A stretch of DNA of 64,000 nt from Mugil cephalus. Its lineage: Eukaryota > Chordata > Actinopteri > Mugiliformes > Mugilidae. The notes under the pieces were generated by a model. The model worked only from the letters and a program-made list of their open reading frames with translations. It made no database searches and was not told the DNA's origin. The DNA lies in contig NC_061783.1 of the NCBI RefSeq assembly GCF_022458985.1, forward strand, positions 10,508,413 through 10,572,412, written 5' to 3'. Position numbers and translations under genes: made by a program. Of this stretch, positions 24,001 to 35,489 are shown one piece after another. Numbering within the stretch: position 1 is the first letter of the stretch; each line of letters begins with the position of its first letter.

Positions 24001-25030
24001 TATAGCTAAACCCTAATAGCATAATTTGCTTTGTCGTTTCAATAAAAAAAAATAAAAAAACAATTTGATAAAAATTTGAGTTTTTCTTGTTTTCCTAAAT
24101 GTTCAAATATAACTTAGGCAATAATGCTATTAGTCCAGTGATAAGTTCCTGACGAAGAACACTCGTTCCTGATGGGTTATACTTCTCAAATCTCTACAAG
24201 TCCCTTTGCCCCTTGTCTTTCTGAATATATCATGACGTAGATGACAGAGAACCTTCACAGTGTAAAAGTTCATGGTTTAGCCAATAAAACACATCACCAG
24301 TTTACAAAATACTAGCACAGACTAAGTTATACAGCATTGTATATAAAGTGTTGACAAGAATCAGCTTCACTCCAGCTCATTATAACTTAAAGAGCTATTT
24401 CTTCTAATGCACGCTGATGTTTAAACATCTGTGCACTCACCAAATGTTGAATGTAGAGCTTATACACATATAAAATAACCAGTTTCCACCTTCAGGTACT
24501 GCTACATTTAAGTTAGAGTCCTTAGATGATGGATCTCATAGATATGATATTAATTCAGTCAAAGACAGTCACATGCACACAGTAAATGCAAGTTAACCTG
24601 TAATAACTTATATTAAAATGGAGGACATTGACTCGTGTGCTGCTGCTGCTGCTGTTGCTATGAACTGCGCAGCAGAGATGTCGGTCACGTTTTGAAGAGT
24701 AAAGAAAACGTGTCGTGTGTGTTAATACCTCTGGGAGAACCTGAGCAGCTCGGCTTCCAGCTCCTCCTGAATACCCGTCCTCTTCTTCTTCAGGTACATG
24801 GGCGGCAGGGCGATGTGTCTCCGGTGCGTGTTCATAACCAGACACGAATAGGGCGCTGACAGCAGCTCCGAGGCGGCGGCGAACGTAGGGATCGCACACG
24901 GGAGGACTTCCGCATCTCCGCCCGGTGCAGGGGCCGCTTCGCCCGGTTGGACTGGGTCGCAAGCGGCAGGGATTTCTCCAGACATGTTCACGTGTTTTGG
25001 GTTGTCTTCAGCATGCTCGAAGTTCGCCAT
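21034..25030 (-). CDS. polr1f: RNA polymerase I subunit F (RPA43/TWISTNB)
   Basis: Four coding exons: 25030-24729, 22997-22856, 22610-22398 and 21531-21034. They join in phase to 384 aa (human about 338). RPA43 pairs with RPA14 in yeast as the Pol I stalk, which meets the initiation factor Rrn3/TIF-IA in the nucleolus. Exon 1 ends with HIALPPMYL and RTGIQEELEAELLRFSQ, the SHS2/RPB7-N-like part. Exon 2 has GVPLAYDNIRIVG and GDIYDDSGYIHMDIEANF. Exon 3 has SHVGCLVHGCFNASLPRP, the OB-fold. Exon 4 is a charged tail with two long lysine runs and a GSDSSGYHSDKPSKKRK patch, typical of a nucleolar protein. For exon 4 I used the acceptor GTGCAG at 21532; the one 7 bases upstream meets an early stop. 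An in-frame ATG at codon 16 is an alternative start. Confidence 0.93.
22349..22383. repeat. (CAC)n trinucleotide repeat in polr1f intron 3
   Basis: A CAC run of about 11-12 units. Read on the transcribed strand it is a GTG/GGT array starting about 14 bases inside intron 3. Confidence 0.97.
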
Positions 25031-25045
25031 GCTGTTTAAGAAGAA

Positions 25046-25072
25046 CGGAAGAGCAGCACTTCGCCATTTCCG
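25046..25072 (-). promoter_or_regulatory. polr1f: polr1f proximal promoter (YY1-like and ETS-like motifs)
   Basis: Just upstream of the polr1f ATG the minus strand reads CGGAAATGGCG (25072-25062), a YY1-type AAnATGGCG motif. An ETS-type CTTCCG lies at 25051-25046. This pairing is common in TATA-less housekeeping promoters near the start site. The actual start site is unknown, and an ATG inside the YY1 motif would open an overlapping upstream frame if transcribed. Confidence 0.45.
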
Positions 25073-25467
25073 CTGTGAGGAAGGTTGAACAGCTGTTCGA
25101 CGTCAAAAACATTTGTGTAGGTTTCCCCCTTCTGGCGAGGAGGGATCACAGCAAGTTAAAATAAATGAAGAACGACTCAATTTTTTAAACTATGTTTTTT
25201 TTTTGTTTATAGTTTTACATAGTGATAATTGTTAAAGAAAAATAGATAATTTCTTTGTTTTTGCAACCTAAAGTGTACGTTAGACATTTGATTAATAATT
25301 GGACATCTCAGAAAATATTTAGAGTTATGTGACCTGTTTGTGAAGCATAGTTTGTGCAACAAAATACTTCAACTGCTTATTTTACGATAATTATGTTTAA
25401 AATATGTATAAAGTCATGAAATTAACAAATACAGACTCCATAGCTGTCGAATGTTATTCTGTGTGCA

Positions 25468-25534
<67 letters not shown>
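25468..25534. repeat. (ATT)n microsatellite
   Basis: A pure ATT run of about 22 units. Confidence 0.97.
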
Positions 25535-25535
<1 letters not shown>

Positions 25536-27359
25536 ATTACTTGCTAGCAAATCTGCTATTTCATTTAAATGTAGTTATGAGTACGGAGCCATAGAATATG
25601 CCCAAAAAAAAGAGAAAAAAAGTGATATAAGAATATAAGAAATAAGGATAACTATCAGGTAAATACTATAAATAAAGGGGTGAAATATAAAGACAAATAA
25701 TTTATATGTAATGAAATAAATATGTGTTTAAAAATATATCAGGAGGTATTAACCTAACAATTGTAGGTTAGGCTTTTTTATTTTTAGTATATGTATTTTT
25801 TTATATATATATTTCCAAATGCATTTTCCTGTTTTTTTTTTTTTTTTTTTTGTGTTGTTTTTTTTTGCTGAATTCTTCCAGGCACTCCTGTGACTCCATA
25901 CACAAGGTGGCTTTTAGTTTAAATAATTCATGTGTTGTTCATTTTGGGAGTGACATAACGTGCCAGTACAATTTAACGGAGTGAAAATCAAAAGAGCTTG
26001 TATTTAGTACACTCGCCACATGAGCAAGGATATAAAACCATTTCAAAACAAAATCAACTTTAGAAATGGACCATTTAAGCAGAAGATCACTCAGAAGAGC
26101 TGTGCCGATGTAAGCTTACTGTAGCAAATGTGCCGAGAGTAGGAAGACTCGGGGGTTACGAGGCTGCAGTGGATCATTTTTGGCCCAGGCCCTAAAAAGC
26201 AAATCCATCCACTCTCATATCTCACACTGCAGACAGCAATTAACAACAATCCAAATAATAGATAAGGAACACTGCAATAATGATACAGCATATGACTATA
26301 CTACTGCAAAAAGCGTTTATGATATATAAGTTAAAGATCTGATGAAAGCACTTAACATCATGCACTTTCCTCCCAGCGTGCCCTTTGTTATGTAAACCAC
26401 AAGTTGTGCACGGACAGCCTGGCAAGGATGCTACAAAGCTGTTCATCTGATAAGAGACACTTATTGATTCTGTATCCTGTTCTTACCTGCAGCACCACAT
26501 TAAGATCATAGGGGTGACCTGAGGTGTCAGTTGTGTGCAACTGGTGCACACACACACACGCACGCATGCGCGCACGCACACACGCACAATCGTCCAGTCA
26601 CATGAATGGAAAAAATGTCCTGATACACGCACAGACTGATCTAGTGTTACAGTTTTCTAAGGGAGAAGCATTACACGAGGTCACATGATTCAGCATTTCT
26701 TACTCTGCTGTCACACACACACACACACACGGGGGGATTGAAGATCTGGCGCTCTCAGGGGCGCCATGCCCCACTCCTGTCTGTTGTCACGGTGATAAAT
26801 AGTGACGTGGTTTCTTAGTCAGCAAGAGCTCCCAGCGGCTCCTGCTGCCATGAGCCCGGGTTGACATGCACACAAACTCACACACCACTGTTTTGCTGCT
26901 TCACGCACGAGGCTAACACCGTAAAGATGGTATTGAGCAGTGGGATGTTGTGAACGCAATTGTACATCTTTACTAGAGGTCGCAGCTGTGTCTACACGCG
27001 TGATTGTGATTGTATATGATAGCTTCTTTTTTACTGCTGTTTCTCCTATTCTTGCAGGGTGAAGCAGTTTATGCTTGTGGGTTTGAGAGGCGCTATAAAG
27101 CAGATTTACTTCACCGCGTCTATGCCAAAAGGAATCATCGAGTTTAACTGTGGTCTTATAGGAATCCAGGAACTCCCTAAATACCGCTTTATATTGATTA
27201 TGTCCACAGCGTGGTGAGCAGGTTGCCAATATGTGACTTTGATATTACAACAATTTATTGGAAAGCAAAGATTTAATGTATTGATTAAAATGCTATAACC
27301 TGTCCACTGTCTCAAAAGTAAATCCCAACAGTTACAGTGTGCTTAAATGGCCTATACAA

Positions 27360-27360
<1 letters not shown>

Positions 27361-27394
<34 letters not shown>
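27361..27394. repeat. (CA)n microsatellite
   Basis: A pure CA run of about 17 units. Confidence 0.96.
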
Positions 27395-27395
<1 letters not shown>

Positions 27396-28174
27396 TTGTA
27401 TTCCAAAGTAAGTCACCAGCCTCGTGTGAAAAGCCTGAAAATCTGTGTATTTTGTCATCGCTCTGATTAATTCATGTAATGTAACCCCCACGCTGGATAG
27501 TCCATCTTTCAGACTAGTGATACTTTAATTGAGTTCACTTTATAAGAAGCATTATAAAAATATGTTTGATTTATAGATACCTGATGTACAAGCATGGATA
27601 TACAGTACAGTACATTGCACATCACCTTATTGTCATGTCAAAGCATTCCATTGTCAGACGATACAGTTTACTGTGGGCTACCTCAGGCTCTTCATTCCAC
27701 AAACCGATTACAAGACAAGAGAGAGATAATAGGACTGGAATAGCATTAGCTCTTCAAAACAAGTGAATCAGCCGCATGCTTGGTTTGTGCTCATCGCTTT
27801 GAGAAGTCGGACAGAATGGTTCTCGTTGCTGCTCATCAGTTTAGGGATCAGAAGTTGACACAGAGTCTCTGTCACCTGGTTTGTCACCCGAACGGCAGCT
27901 CACCACCCTGGCTTTGGTTTAAGCTGAAAAGAGGGTCTTCGGACCCTCGTTTGCATAATAATTCAGAAGCACGAACGCCCTCCTACGCCGCACGTCTCAC
28001 TCCACCAGCAGGCGAGAGGGCTCCGAGGTGAGGGACCTGGTTCACTTCCTGCTGTCAGTGTTCAGTTAAAAGCTGCAGGATATGTAGAGTGAAGCTGTGT
28101 CTGCTTTCTGACAGCGAGCATTTCGGCAGCTGCCTCCGTTCTGGCGTGTGCGGGTCGCATCTGGTGAGACGTCA

Positions 28175-31100
28175 TCAAGGCGATGCCGCGGTGTGTCCAT
28201 TGTAGGAGATCTGGGGAATGCCGTTGCTGGAGTTGTCCAGGACCTCCTGAGAAGGACGCACACAAAGAACACACAGAAACAAACTTAACGTACACGCCCC
28301 CCCGCAGGCTCAGTGAAGACGCCCTTTTTACTGCCACGTCCCACCTTCTCTGTCATTTCATGCGAATGGTGCAATGAGTGTTCCCTCTCCAGGAACATCC
28401 TCTGCTGCTCAGAGCTGGCCAGGCGACAGGTCAGCCATGTGGATAAGGTACACGATGTGCTCCCTAGACAAGACAGGACAAGGAAAAGCATGCCGGAGAA
28501 ATAATGGAGGACTTCTGCAATTTAACTGATGAGTGGGATGTCCTAGATTTACTATTGCAGACTTTTGTGGCCCCGGGGCTTTAGAAAATGTCAGTTTGCT
28601 GGTGCAAACTTAAGGTGATACAGAGTTCATTTTGTTTCTGCAAAGTGTTTCTTGTAAAACCAGGAAGCTAGAGGTGGCAGGTCTGCTCTAATTGGTCCGC
28701 TCCAACAGCCACAGCCTCCCACCGCTGTGCATCAGTCCTGCCAAAGCAGGTGAAGAGGAGACGTGGGTGGAGGGAGGGCCATGAAAATCTGAGAAAGCAT
28801 TTCACTGGATGACAGTCGCTAATTAGTATGTACCCCTGAGTCGTCATATTATTTACCACCAGATAGTGGTGCATAGATGACGTATCTAATTTAACGGAGT
28901 CTTTAAACTGGTAGAGCTATTAGATGGAGGCCTGATGGGACAGTCTGAACACACAGCTGACTGAGACCTTTATCTACCTAAACAACAGGGCTTTTTTTCT
29001 CTAATTATGTCTGTTTAACAAATTTAAGTTACTGTATTTTATTAAGAGATCTCGCTCCCAGTTGCATTGCTCAAAGTTGCCGCATGACGCCGTTAATACA
29101 AACTTAACATGATTTGCATCCATTTCCATCCATGAGGCCCCTACTGTTTCAGTGTCTATACACACCATTCATTTCTTAATAATGCTCTTATTGTGAAACA
29201 TCTGCCTACTAAACATAGCTTGCTGGCATTAGCATTTAGCTCCATGCACAACCTCACCGAGTCACTGCCTTAGCTGAAGAATCTAAGCTGTGGTGTAAAG
29301 TGGATTTGTGGCAGTGGTAGCGATGGAGACAGTTACACAACACCAAATTCTATACTGTGGTAAAGTTGGCGTGTGGCATGCAGCAGCCATTAACATGCTT
29401 TCAGTGGCATTGCATTAGACTGAGTCACGGATTTTGCTTTAGCCATTTACCAAGACAGGCCAGAGTCATGGCAGCCAGGTGGATTGAGGGCGTCAAATCG
29501 GGCCGTTTGTTCAGCGCCCGAACAAACTGGAAGTTGAGGATCCCTCCGATCAGACCGCAGATGCAGCACGCTGAGAAAAGGATCATCTGAAACGGAGACA
29601 GAGAAGGGTTTATGTTAGTGAAAGTGGCAGAATTTATATCCTTCCCGACAAAAGTGTAAACAGACTGACAAAATGTGATGAGATGGGAGACATGCTGTAC
29701 AAGCTACTACCGAGCTGCCGTCCGCATCGCGCTGCTGTTTTGGATGAAGGCTGTGGCGGTGAGTAATGCGCATCAGTCAAAATAAACCTCGTTTCCTATT
29801 AGAAAATCAGATCAGCTCTCAGTGCCGACCGCCTCTTCCAGAAATATTGCTCGGTTTGTGAATGCGCTTGCACAACTCACTCGTGTGTGTGTGTGTGTGT
29901 GATTTGTGTGACTGCTGGTGAGATTTTACTATCGGTGTTCAGTCAGTCACATTTTAGGGATTACCGCCTTAGAATTACAATCAGCAAAAAGGCAACTCCA
30001 ACCCAGTGGGAGAAACGTATTGGAAAATAATTGCTGCACCTTTACTTTGCTATCAAAACAATAAAGTCCTATTGATTCCCTTCTACCTCCTCATAAATGC
30101 ATCTGTGCGTATTGTGTCTGAAGTTCAGGTTCTCTTTCATGGCTCCCAGCACAGATGCCGTTAGTGCCTGTAACTCCATGGAAAAGGGCATCTCCAATTT
30201 CAGTGATTACCCGGTGAAGTGTGGAAAGTGGCTGGCAGGGGTCCGGAGCCAAACCGACCTAATGCAATCATCACCCCATGGGGAGGCGAGGAGGGAGGCA
30301 AATGAAGAGAGGAAGATGGAGAGAGTCAGACCATCGAAATGAGGTGGAGAAAGAGACTGAATGGAGGGGACAGACGGATGATAAGAGAGACGCAAAAGGG
30401 AAAGGCACGAGGCAAAGGCAAAAGGTGGGGGGGGATAGACACTGTGAGGCGGAGGGAAGGTTGAGGGATGTCTCTGTTACAGCAGATAGCGCTGACATTG
30501 ATCCATCATTAGTGCCCTCCCTGCAGGAGACAGGGAGTCAGAGAGAAACACGAGGACCAGGAGACACTGAGACACTGTAAAAAAGACAGAAAGAGCGACA
30601 GAAAGGGAAGAGAGGTGACTGCTTGTCTCCTCTCATTTCCTCAGACGTCCCTTTCAGAGCATACACTGTGTGCACCTGCTCGGAGGGAGAGACGCACGTG
30701 TTTACAGCCCACAGACCATTTGTGCGGCGCCAGTATTTGTGACATATGCTGTTTGTATCCATGAGAGTTCACGCCACAATAACTAGACTAGTTTGATCTC
30801 TTCTCTTTTTTATGAATTCGTTCTATAAGGCGCGATGAACAGAGTGTAAAACAGTGCACGACAATACAATTAGATGGGAAGACAGTTAGCTTAGCTTAGC
30901 ATAGCTTAGCTTAGCTTAGCTTAGCATACATGTATATGCAGGTAAAAGGGAAACAGCAGGACTTCAATCTATCAGCACTTGTTACAGACTTGAACCAGTT
31001 TCTGGTGTCTTCATTATCCTTCTGCCAAACCTAGACCAACTGTTTCACACACGACCAAAAGGTAGGTCATTTCAGTTCTCAAGTTTGTTTGAGCTTGTTT

Positions 31101-31826
31101 GTTTGTTGGATTAAATAACTGAAATGTGACATAATAATTTGCAGTCAGGATTGATGCTTGAAGGTGGATTGTGTTACCTTTTCTGTTTGCAGTCTCCATG
31201 CTAAGCTAATCAGGTGCTGACTGCTATATACTGACTTTACAGACACGTGAGAGTCATGCAATCTGTGAGAGGAAAGTCATTTCACTTATTTACCAAGCTA
31301 AAAAATGGATAATTCTTGCATATGTTATTTACCACAATCTAATAGACATAAAAAAGAAGACATAGATTACTGGGTCTTCTAGAAACAACCCACTCCATGA
31401 AAACTCCTTGTACTTACAATAAGACCCGTCCTCTTTCGAGCGCACAGCACTCCACACATCCCACAGACCAGGAACTGGAAAAAGAGCAGAACCACAAACG
31501 AGTTTATTAACGGCTCCAAAACCTCTATCTAGACTACAGGCTGCGTCGAGAATCTATGGGAAACGTGAACTTTCTTCATCACTCCGTCACTTCTGCCTTG
31601 ACGACAGGATGTGCGAATGCTTTCTTTATCCTCTGTTGTACACATGCAGTTTCCTCCCTCCAAAAATAGTTTGTCATCGTGGGGGAGACATATTGTCCTG
31701 GATGTCAGTAATTTGGACTGAACTGGAACAGCGTGGTGCTGTATTGTGCTGGCAGAGTGAGAGCACAAGTGGGACAGCTCAGTGAGCCGGGAGCCGCATT
31801 GTGCTACTGAAAGTTGTTGGAAGCAG

Positions 31827-31868
<42 letters not shown>

Positions 31869-33735
31869 AGGGAAAGTGTGGATTCCTCTCGTTTTCAATG
31901 TCAGGATCAGTTACAGTCTGTTGTGATTTTAATGTTTTTTTTTGTTTGTTTGTTTTTTACTGAATATATCAAGACACTTTAGAATCACTTGAATTTCTGC
32001 TACGTGTGAAAGATTATCCTTGAATATTTCTTTTCAGATTTATGTTTTAGTCATCAAGTTTGGTGGACAATTTTGAAAAGTGTGGACCTCAGGTTAAGAT
32101 TTCCTTTGTTGCATCAAGTTAATTCCTTCATTTTATTGTTTATCTATGACAGCTACAGTTCTGTTGAGGTATAAAGTGATTATACATGATTGTATAGGTC
32201 TTGTTGTTCATATAGAGACATGGAGTGGAATGAAAAGCACATAGTCAGTGTGTATATTAAAATAACTATGCAAGGAGACAGAGTGGGAGGAAACTCCTCC
32301 ATACCCTGACCTAAAAACACAGAAATGTGCAACAAAACGAGAGGAACAGACAACAATTCCCTCTGAGTCTGAGCAGGACCCTAAATCTTCAATCGAAGGT
32401 CGGACATTGGGTTTACTTTGAGGACGGTCGGGCGAATCATTCTTAAAAACTCCCAGGCCCTGAGAGCTGAGATCTTAACCTCTGGGCGAGCGTGAGGCTA
32501 TAGGGCGGCTGAGTCAGCAGGCAGGGCTCCGACAGATGTGAGGTTGAACACACAGATCTCACATTGTGTAACACCACTGCAGCAACTTCAGACACACACT
32601 GTACCTGTGCCTTGATATCGCATATTGCAATAAGTAATTGCTTTCTTTCCCTCTCTGGAAGATGCAGAGGGGGGGCATATTTATACCGTAGCCGTCTTTC
32701 AGATGCTTTCCAAAAATACGATATGTTTCTGTGACTCATATCTCTTGAGCTCCAGGCATTTGCAGTAATTGTCAGCAATAACTAGTGAGAGAGCCGGAGC
32801 AGCTCTCACTACAGTAAGTGATACTGAGTATATGTTTTTTTTGTTTTTTTTGTTTGTTGTTTTTTTAAATGTCAGGAAACCTTTCAGTGTTTGCTGGCAA
32901 AATCAGGACAATGAGGCTGAGAGCGTAACAGGAGGAGACACACTATGCAGGAGAGTGAGCGGATGATTAGGCTTTCAAGCTTCGACCCTCCAAAGCATTA
33001 AGCTGTAATTCATGCATGAATTAATGAAGCCAGTCTTCACTAGCTCCGGTGCCATCTCTCTGTGATATCATTGGGTAATAACACATAATGGATACATCTC
33101 AGTCTTCACAACAGTCTTGATCTTAATGTTTAATATGTTGTGGAAGCTGATAAAGTAAAAGATTGTTCATATGCCCTAAATATGTTTTTGTTTTTCAAAG
33201 AATTAGAACTTTCTTTTAATGTTTTCACATATTTTAACATAATACTTAAGTTACCCTCATCATAATATTATATGGCTGAGCTTTATGTTGAGAAATACAT
33301 CCCTCTGTGTCCAGTAAAAAGGCACATCACACTTAATCTCATAGATACAAACCTCCATAATAAAACAAACGGTTGAACTAATTTCAAAGGAGAATCGCGC
33401 TCCCCTCTATCAGACCAGGTGTCTCCAAAATCTAAGGCGGGTTTATAAAAAGCCAGGTAGTTCCCCCGAGTTTAAGCTTCGTCTCCACTCCCCGCACCTT
33501 CCCTGGAGATACTTATCCTGTCTGGAGGCAAACAAGACAGAAAGTAAAGGTAACAGTCGCTCCAAACACGTACACAGAGTCCACTCCAGACCGGAGACGC
33601 ATCGCCCTGCTGCGTCTTGAGCTCCCTCCGTGAGCTGATGCCCACGGCTCCCAGGACGATGCTCGCCACACCCAGGCCCACCTCCACCACGGACAGCAGG
33701 AGCAGGCTCCACAGGATCTTGCGGCTGGAGCACAT
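28175..33735 (-). CDS. tmem196: Transmembrane protein 196
   Basis: Five coding exons: 33735-33574, 31474-31418, 29586-29451, 28463-28345 and 28246-28175. All have GT-AG borders and join in phase to 181 aa (human TMEM196 about 172-178). Exon 1 (ATG at 33735) gives the first membrane span ([20 protein letters not shown]). Exon 2 reads [19 protein letters not shown]. Exon 3 gives [20 protein letters not shown] and a further hydrophobic stretch. Exon 4 gives [17 protein letters not shown] then [12 protein letters not shown], a tail well conserved with mammals. Exon 5 is [17 protein letters not shown] to the stop. The result is a small four-pass membrane protein of poorly known function. The exon 1 donor is ambiguous: GTACGT at 33573 is stronger and adds VWSGLC in frame; a weaker GTCTGG at 33591 gives 175 aa. 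Confidence 0.92.
30885..31260. mobile_element. Dispersed repeat with (AGCTT)n-like pentamers in tmem196 intron 2
   Basis: It opens with pentamer repeats of TTAGC type (30885-30928) and continues with a block containing GGTGGATTGTGTTACC and CATGCTAAGCTAATCAGGTG. Related text occurs near 16965-17045 and 38985-39040, so these look like members of one interspersed family. The class is not identified. Confidence 0.4.
31829..31867. repeat. (GT)n microsatellite in tmem196 intron 1
   Basis: A pure GT run of about 19 units. Confidence 0.96.
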
Positions 33736-33759
33736 CCTGCCCCGGGCATCTCTCCAGCT

Positions 33760-35430
33760 CCAGCAGGAGGAGGCGGCAGGAGGAGGACAGAAAGAGAAAG
33801 AGTAGTCCGCCTCTCCGTGAGGGCTTCTCGGCTCTACTGCTTCATGCCCGGCAGGAAAAGAGTAGTAATCCGAATAAGTGGGTAAAGAGAGGGTGAACTT
33901 GCGGAAGAGGTAAAAAAAAGAAAAAAAAAAGAAGAAACTAATTAAAACTGTATGAGGGAAAAGCCTGATTGGAAGAGAGAGCGCTCAGATGAAGTTCCTC
34001 CGCGTGCAGAAGTGCGTCTGTGGCGCATGGCGCTGTCCGGGGTACTTAAGCGACACTGCGAACACACACACACACACGCGCGCGCGCGCAAACGCACGGG
34101 GCACGAGTTCCCGCGCACGCACGTGTGCGCACAGCGCAGGGCCGTATAGCCAGGAGGACAGGAGCCCCAGCCTCCGCCCCCATGTGGAAGCATTCAAACA
34201 CCATGGGCAGATTATTCTAGACAGCTGTCATGCACATTCAGTCCTCGGGCTCATTCAGCTTCTGATATTAAACGCTCTGAACCCACAGACACTGGAACAG
34301 GAAAGGAAGAACAGGCAGCTCCTCAACAGCAAGAGACATAAATAGGCATTAGGATGAGATATAAAGCTAACACAAAACCTAGTGATACACGGAATTTTAA
34401 AAGGAAATAAAAGCTAAATCAAAAGGAAACTAAGCGAAAGAACATAGCCTACAATTAAATCAATGAATCATCTATAATAGAGAACTTATAGTACTTTATA
34501 TACATATTAAAAAATAAATAAATAAATAAAATAATAAAAATTGTTCTGCCCAAAAAGAGTTTTTTTTTTGTTTTTGTTTTTCCTCAGGTAAATAGAAAAT
34601 ATCTTTCCTTGTTTCTATTTCGGTATAGGTTATAAATAATGAATGAGGGGACCTCTCTGGCATAATTATGGTAATAAAATGTACAAGTTTCTGTTTGTTA
34701 CTTGAGTCACTCTTGGCCAGTTCATACACTCAACTGTAGATGGAACAAAACGCTTTAATATTTCATATAAATGGGTGCAGTTTTGGGAAAAGCTTTCCTA
34801 TAAAGAGCGAAACGGCGAATGTCGCTGCCAAGTTTAAAACATCCAAGTTTAAAATTAAGTGCTTAATTTGGCATTATTTGAGAGGAGTGTATTGACACTT
34901 GGTCACATATGAGGCACATGAGTTGAATGAGTGCAGATGTGGATGCAGAATATCCACCAGTCAGCATGCACGCCGCATCTTTCTTGTTTCTTGGCAGGAA
35001 ATCTACCGGTGGCTTTACAGTAGAGGAATCACTGATGTGAAAAAGATAACAGAGGGAAGGAGGTTTTCCATAGATTTCTCTTGGCTGACCTGAAACTGCT
35101 AGTGTCTGCGCCATGAGCGGCCCGTTCACCTCTCTGTGCCGTAGACCTTGTGGATCAAGTGCTCACGTGAGAGGTGAAATTTACAGCTCGCAGTGGTCGA
35201 GTTATCGACCTCATTTCTCAGTTGGCCTGATGCAAGAGCTGCACCAAAGACGCTGATCTTTATGTGACTGGACAGTTTCTCTAACAGCTGTCCTGGGGTC
35301 TGGGCTCTTACTGACAATCCAGTTTGTCTTTCTTGGGCAGAACAAATTAAGGCCAGTTTCATTTACTTTTCATCTGATATTTAGCTCATTCCTCACTGTG
35401 ATGTGAGCGTTTCCTCTGTAGCGCAGAACT
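33760..35430. other. tmem196 upstream region
   Basis: The GC- and CpG-rich sequence at 33740-34200 is the likely tmem196 promoter and 5' UTR area. It includes an AC/GC alternating run at 34069-34090. No TATA box is obvious. Past 34350 the sequence turns AT-rich with no recognised gene. Confidence 0.4.
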
Positions 35431-35436
35431 GTTGTC

Positions 35437-35489
35437 ATTCAGTGTGGAATACAACCAAGACACAGTTATGGTTGTATTCCACACTGAAT
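35437..35489. repeat. Perfect inverted repeat (21-bp arms, 11-base loop)
   Basis: Arm 35437-35457 is the exact reverse complement of 35469-35489, with an 11-base spacer at 35458-35468. Pairing does not continue past the arms. It lies in gene-free sequence about 1.7 kb upstream of tmem196. Confidence 0.95.

Larger units (their letters stand above)
25080..28174. other. Intergenic region between polr1f and tmem196
   Basis: Very AT-rich to about 26000, with an ATT microsatellite at 25468-25534, T-runs at 25831-25866 and CA-type runs at about 26549-26590, 26711-26730 and 27361-27394. The tmem196 3' UTR must lie in the right part; no close AATAAA was found on the minus strand. No other gene is supported. 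Confidence 0.45.

Noticed and set aside
30885-30928. CRISPR-like short repeats
   Set aside because: These are contiguous pentamers without spacers in a vertebrate intron, so simple tandem repeats.
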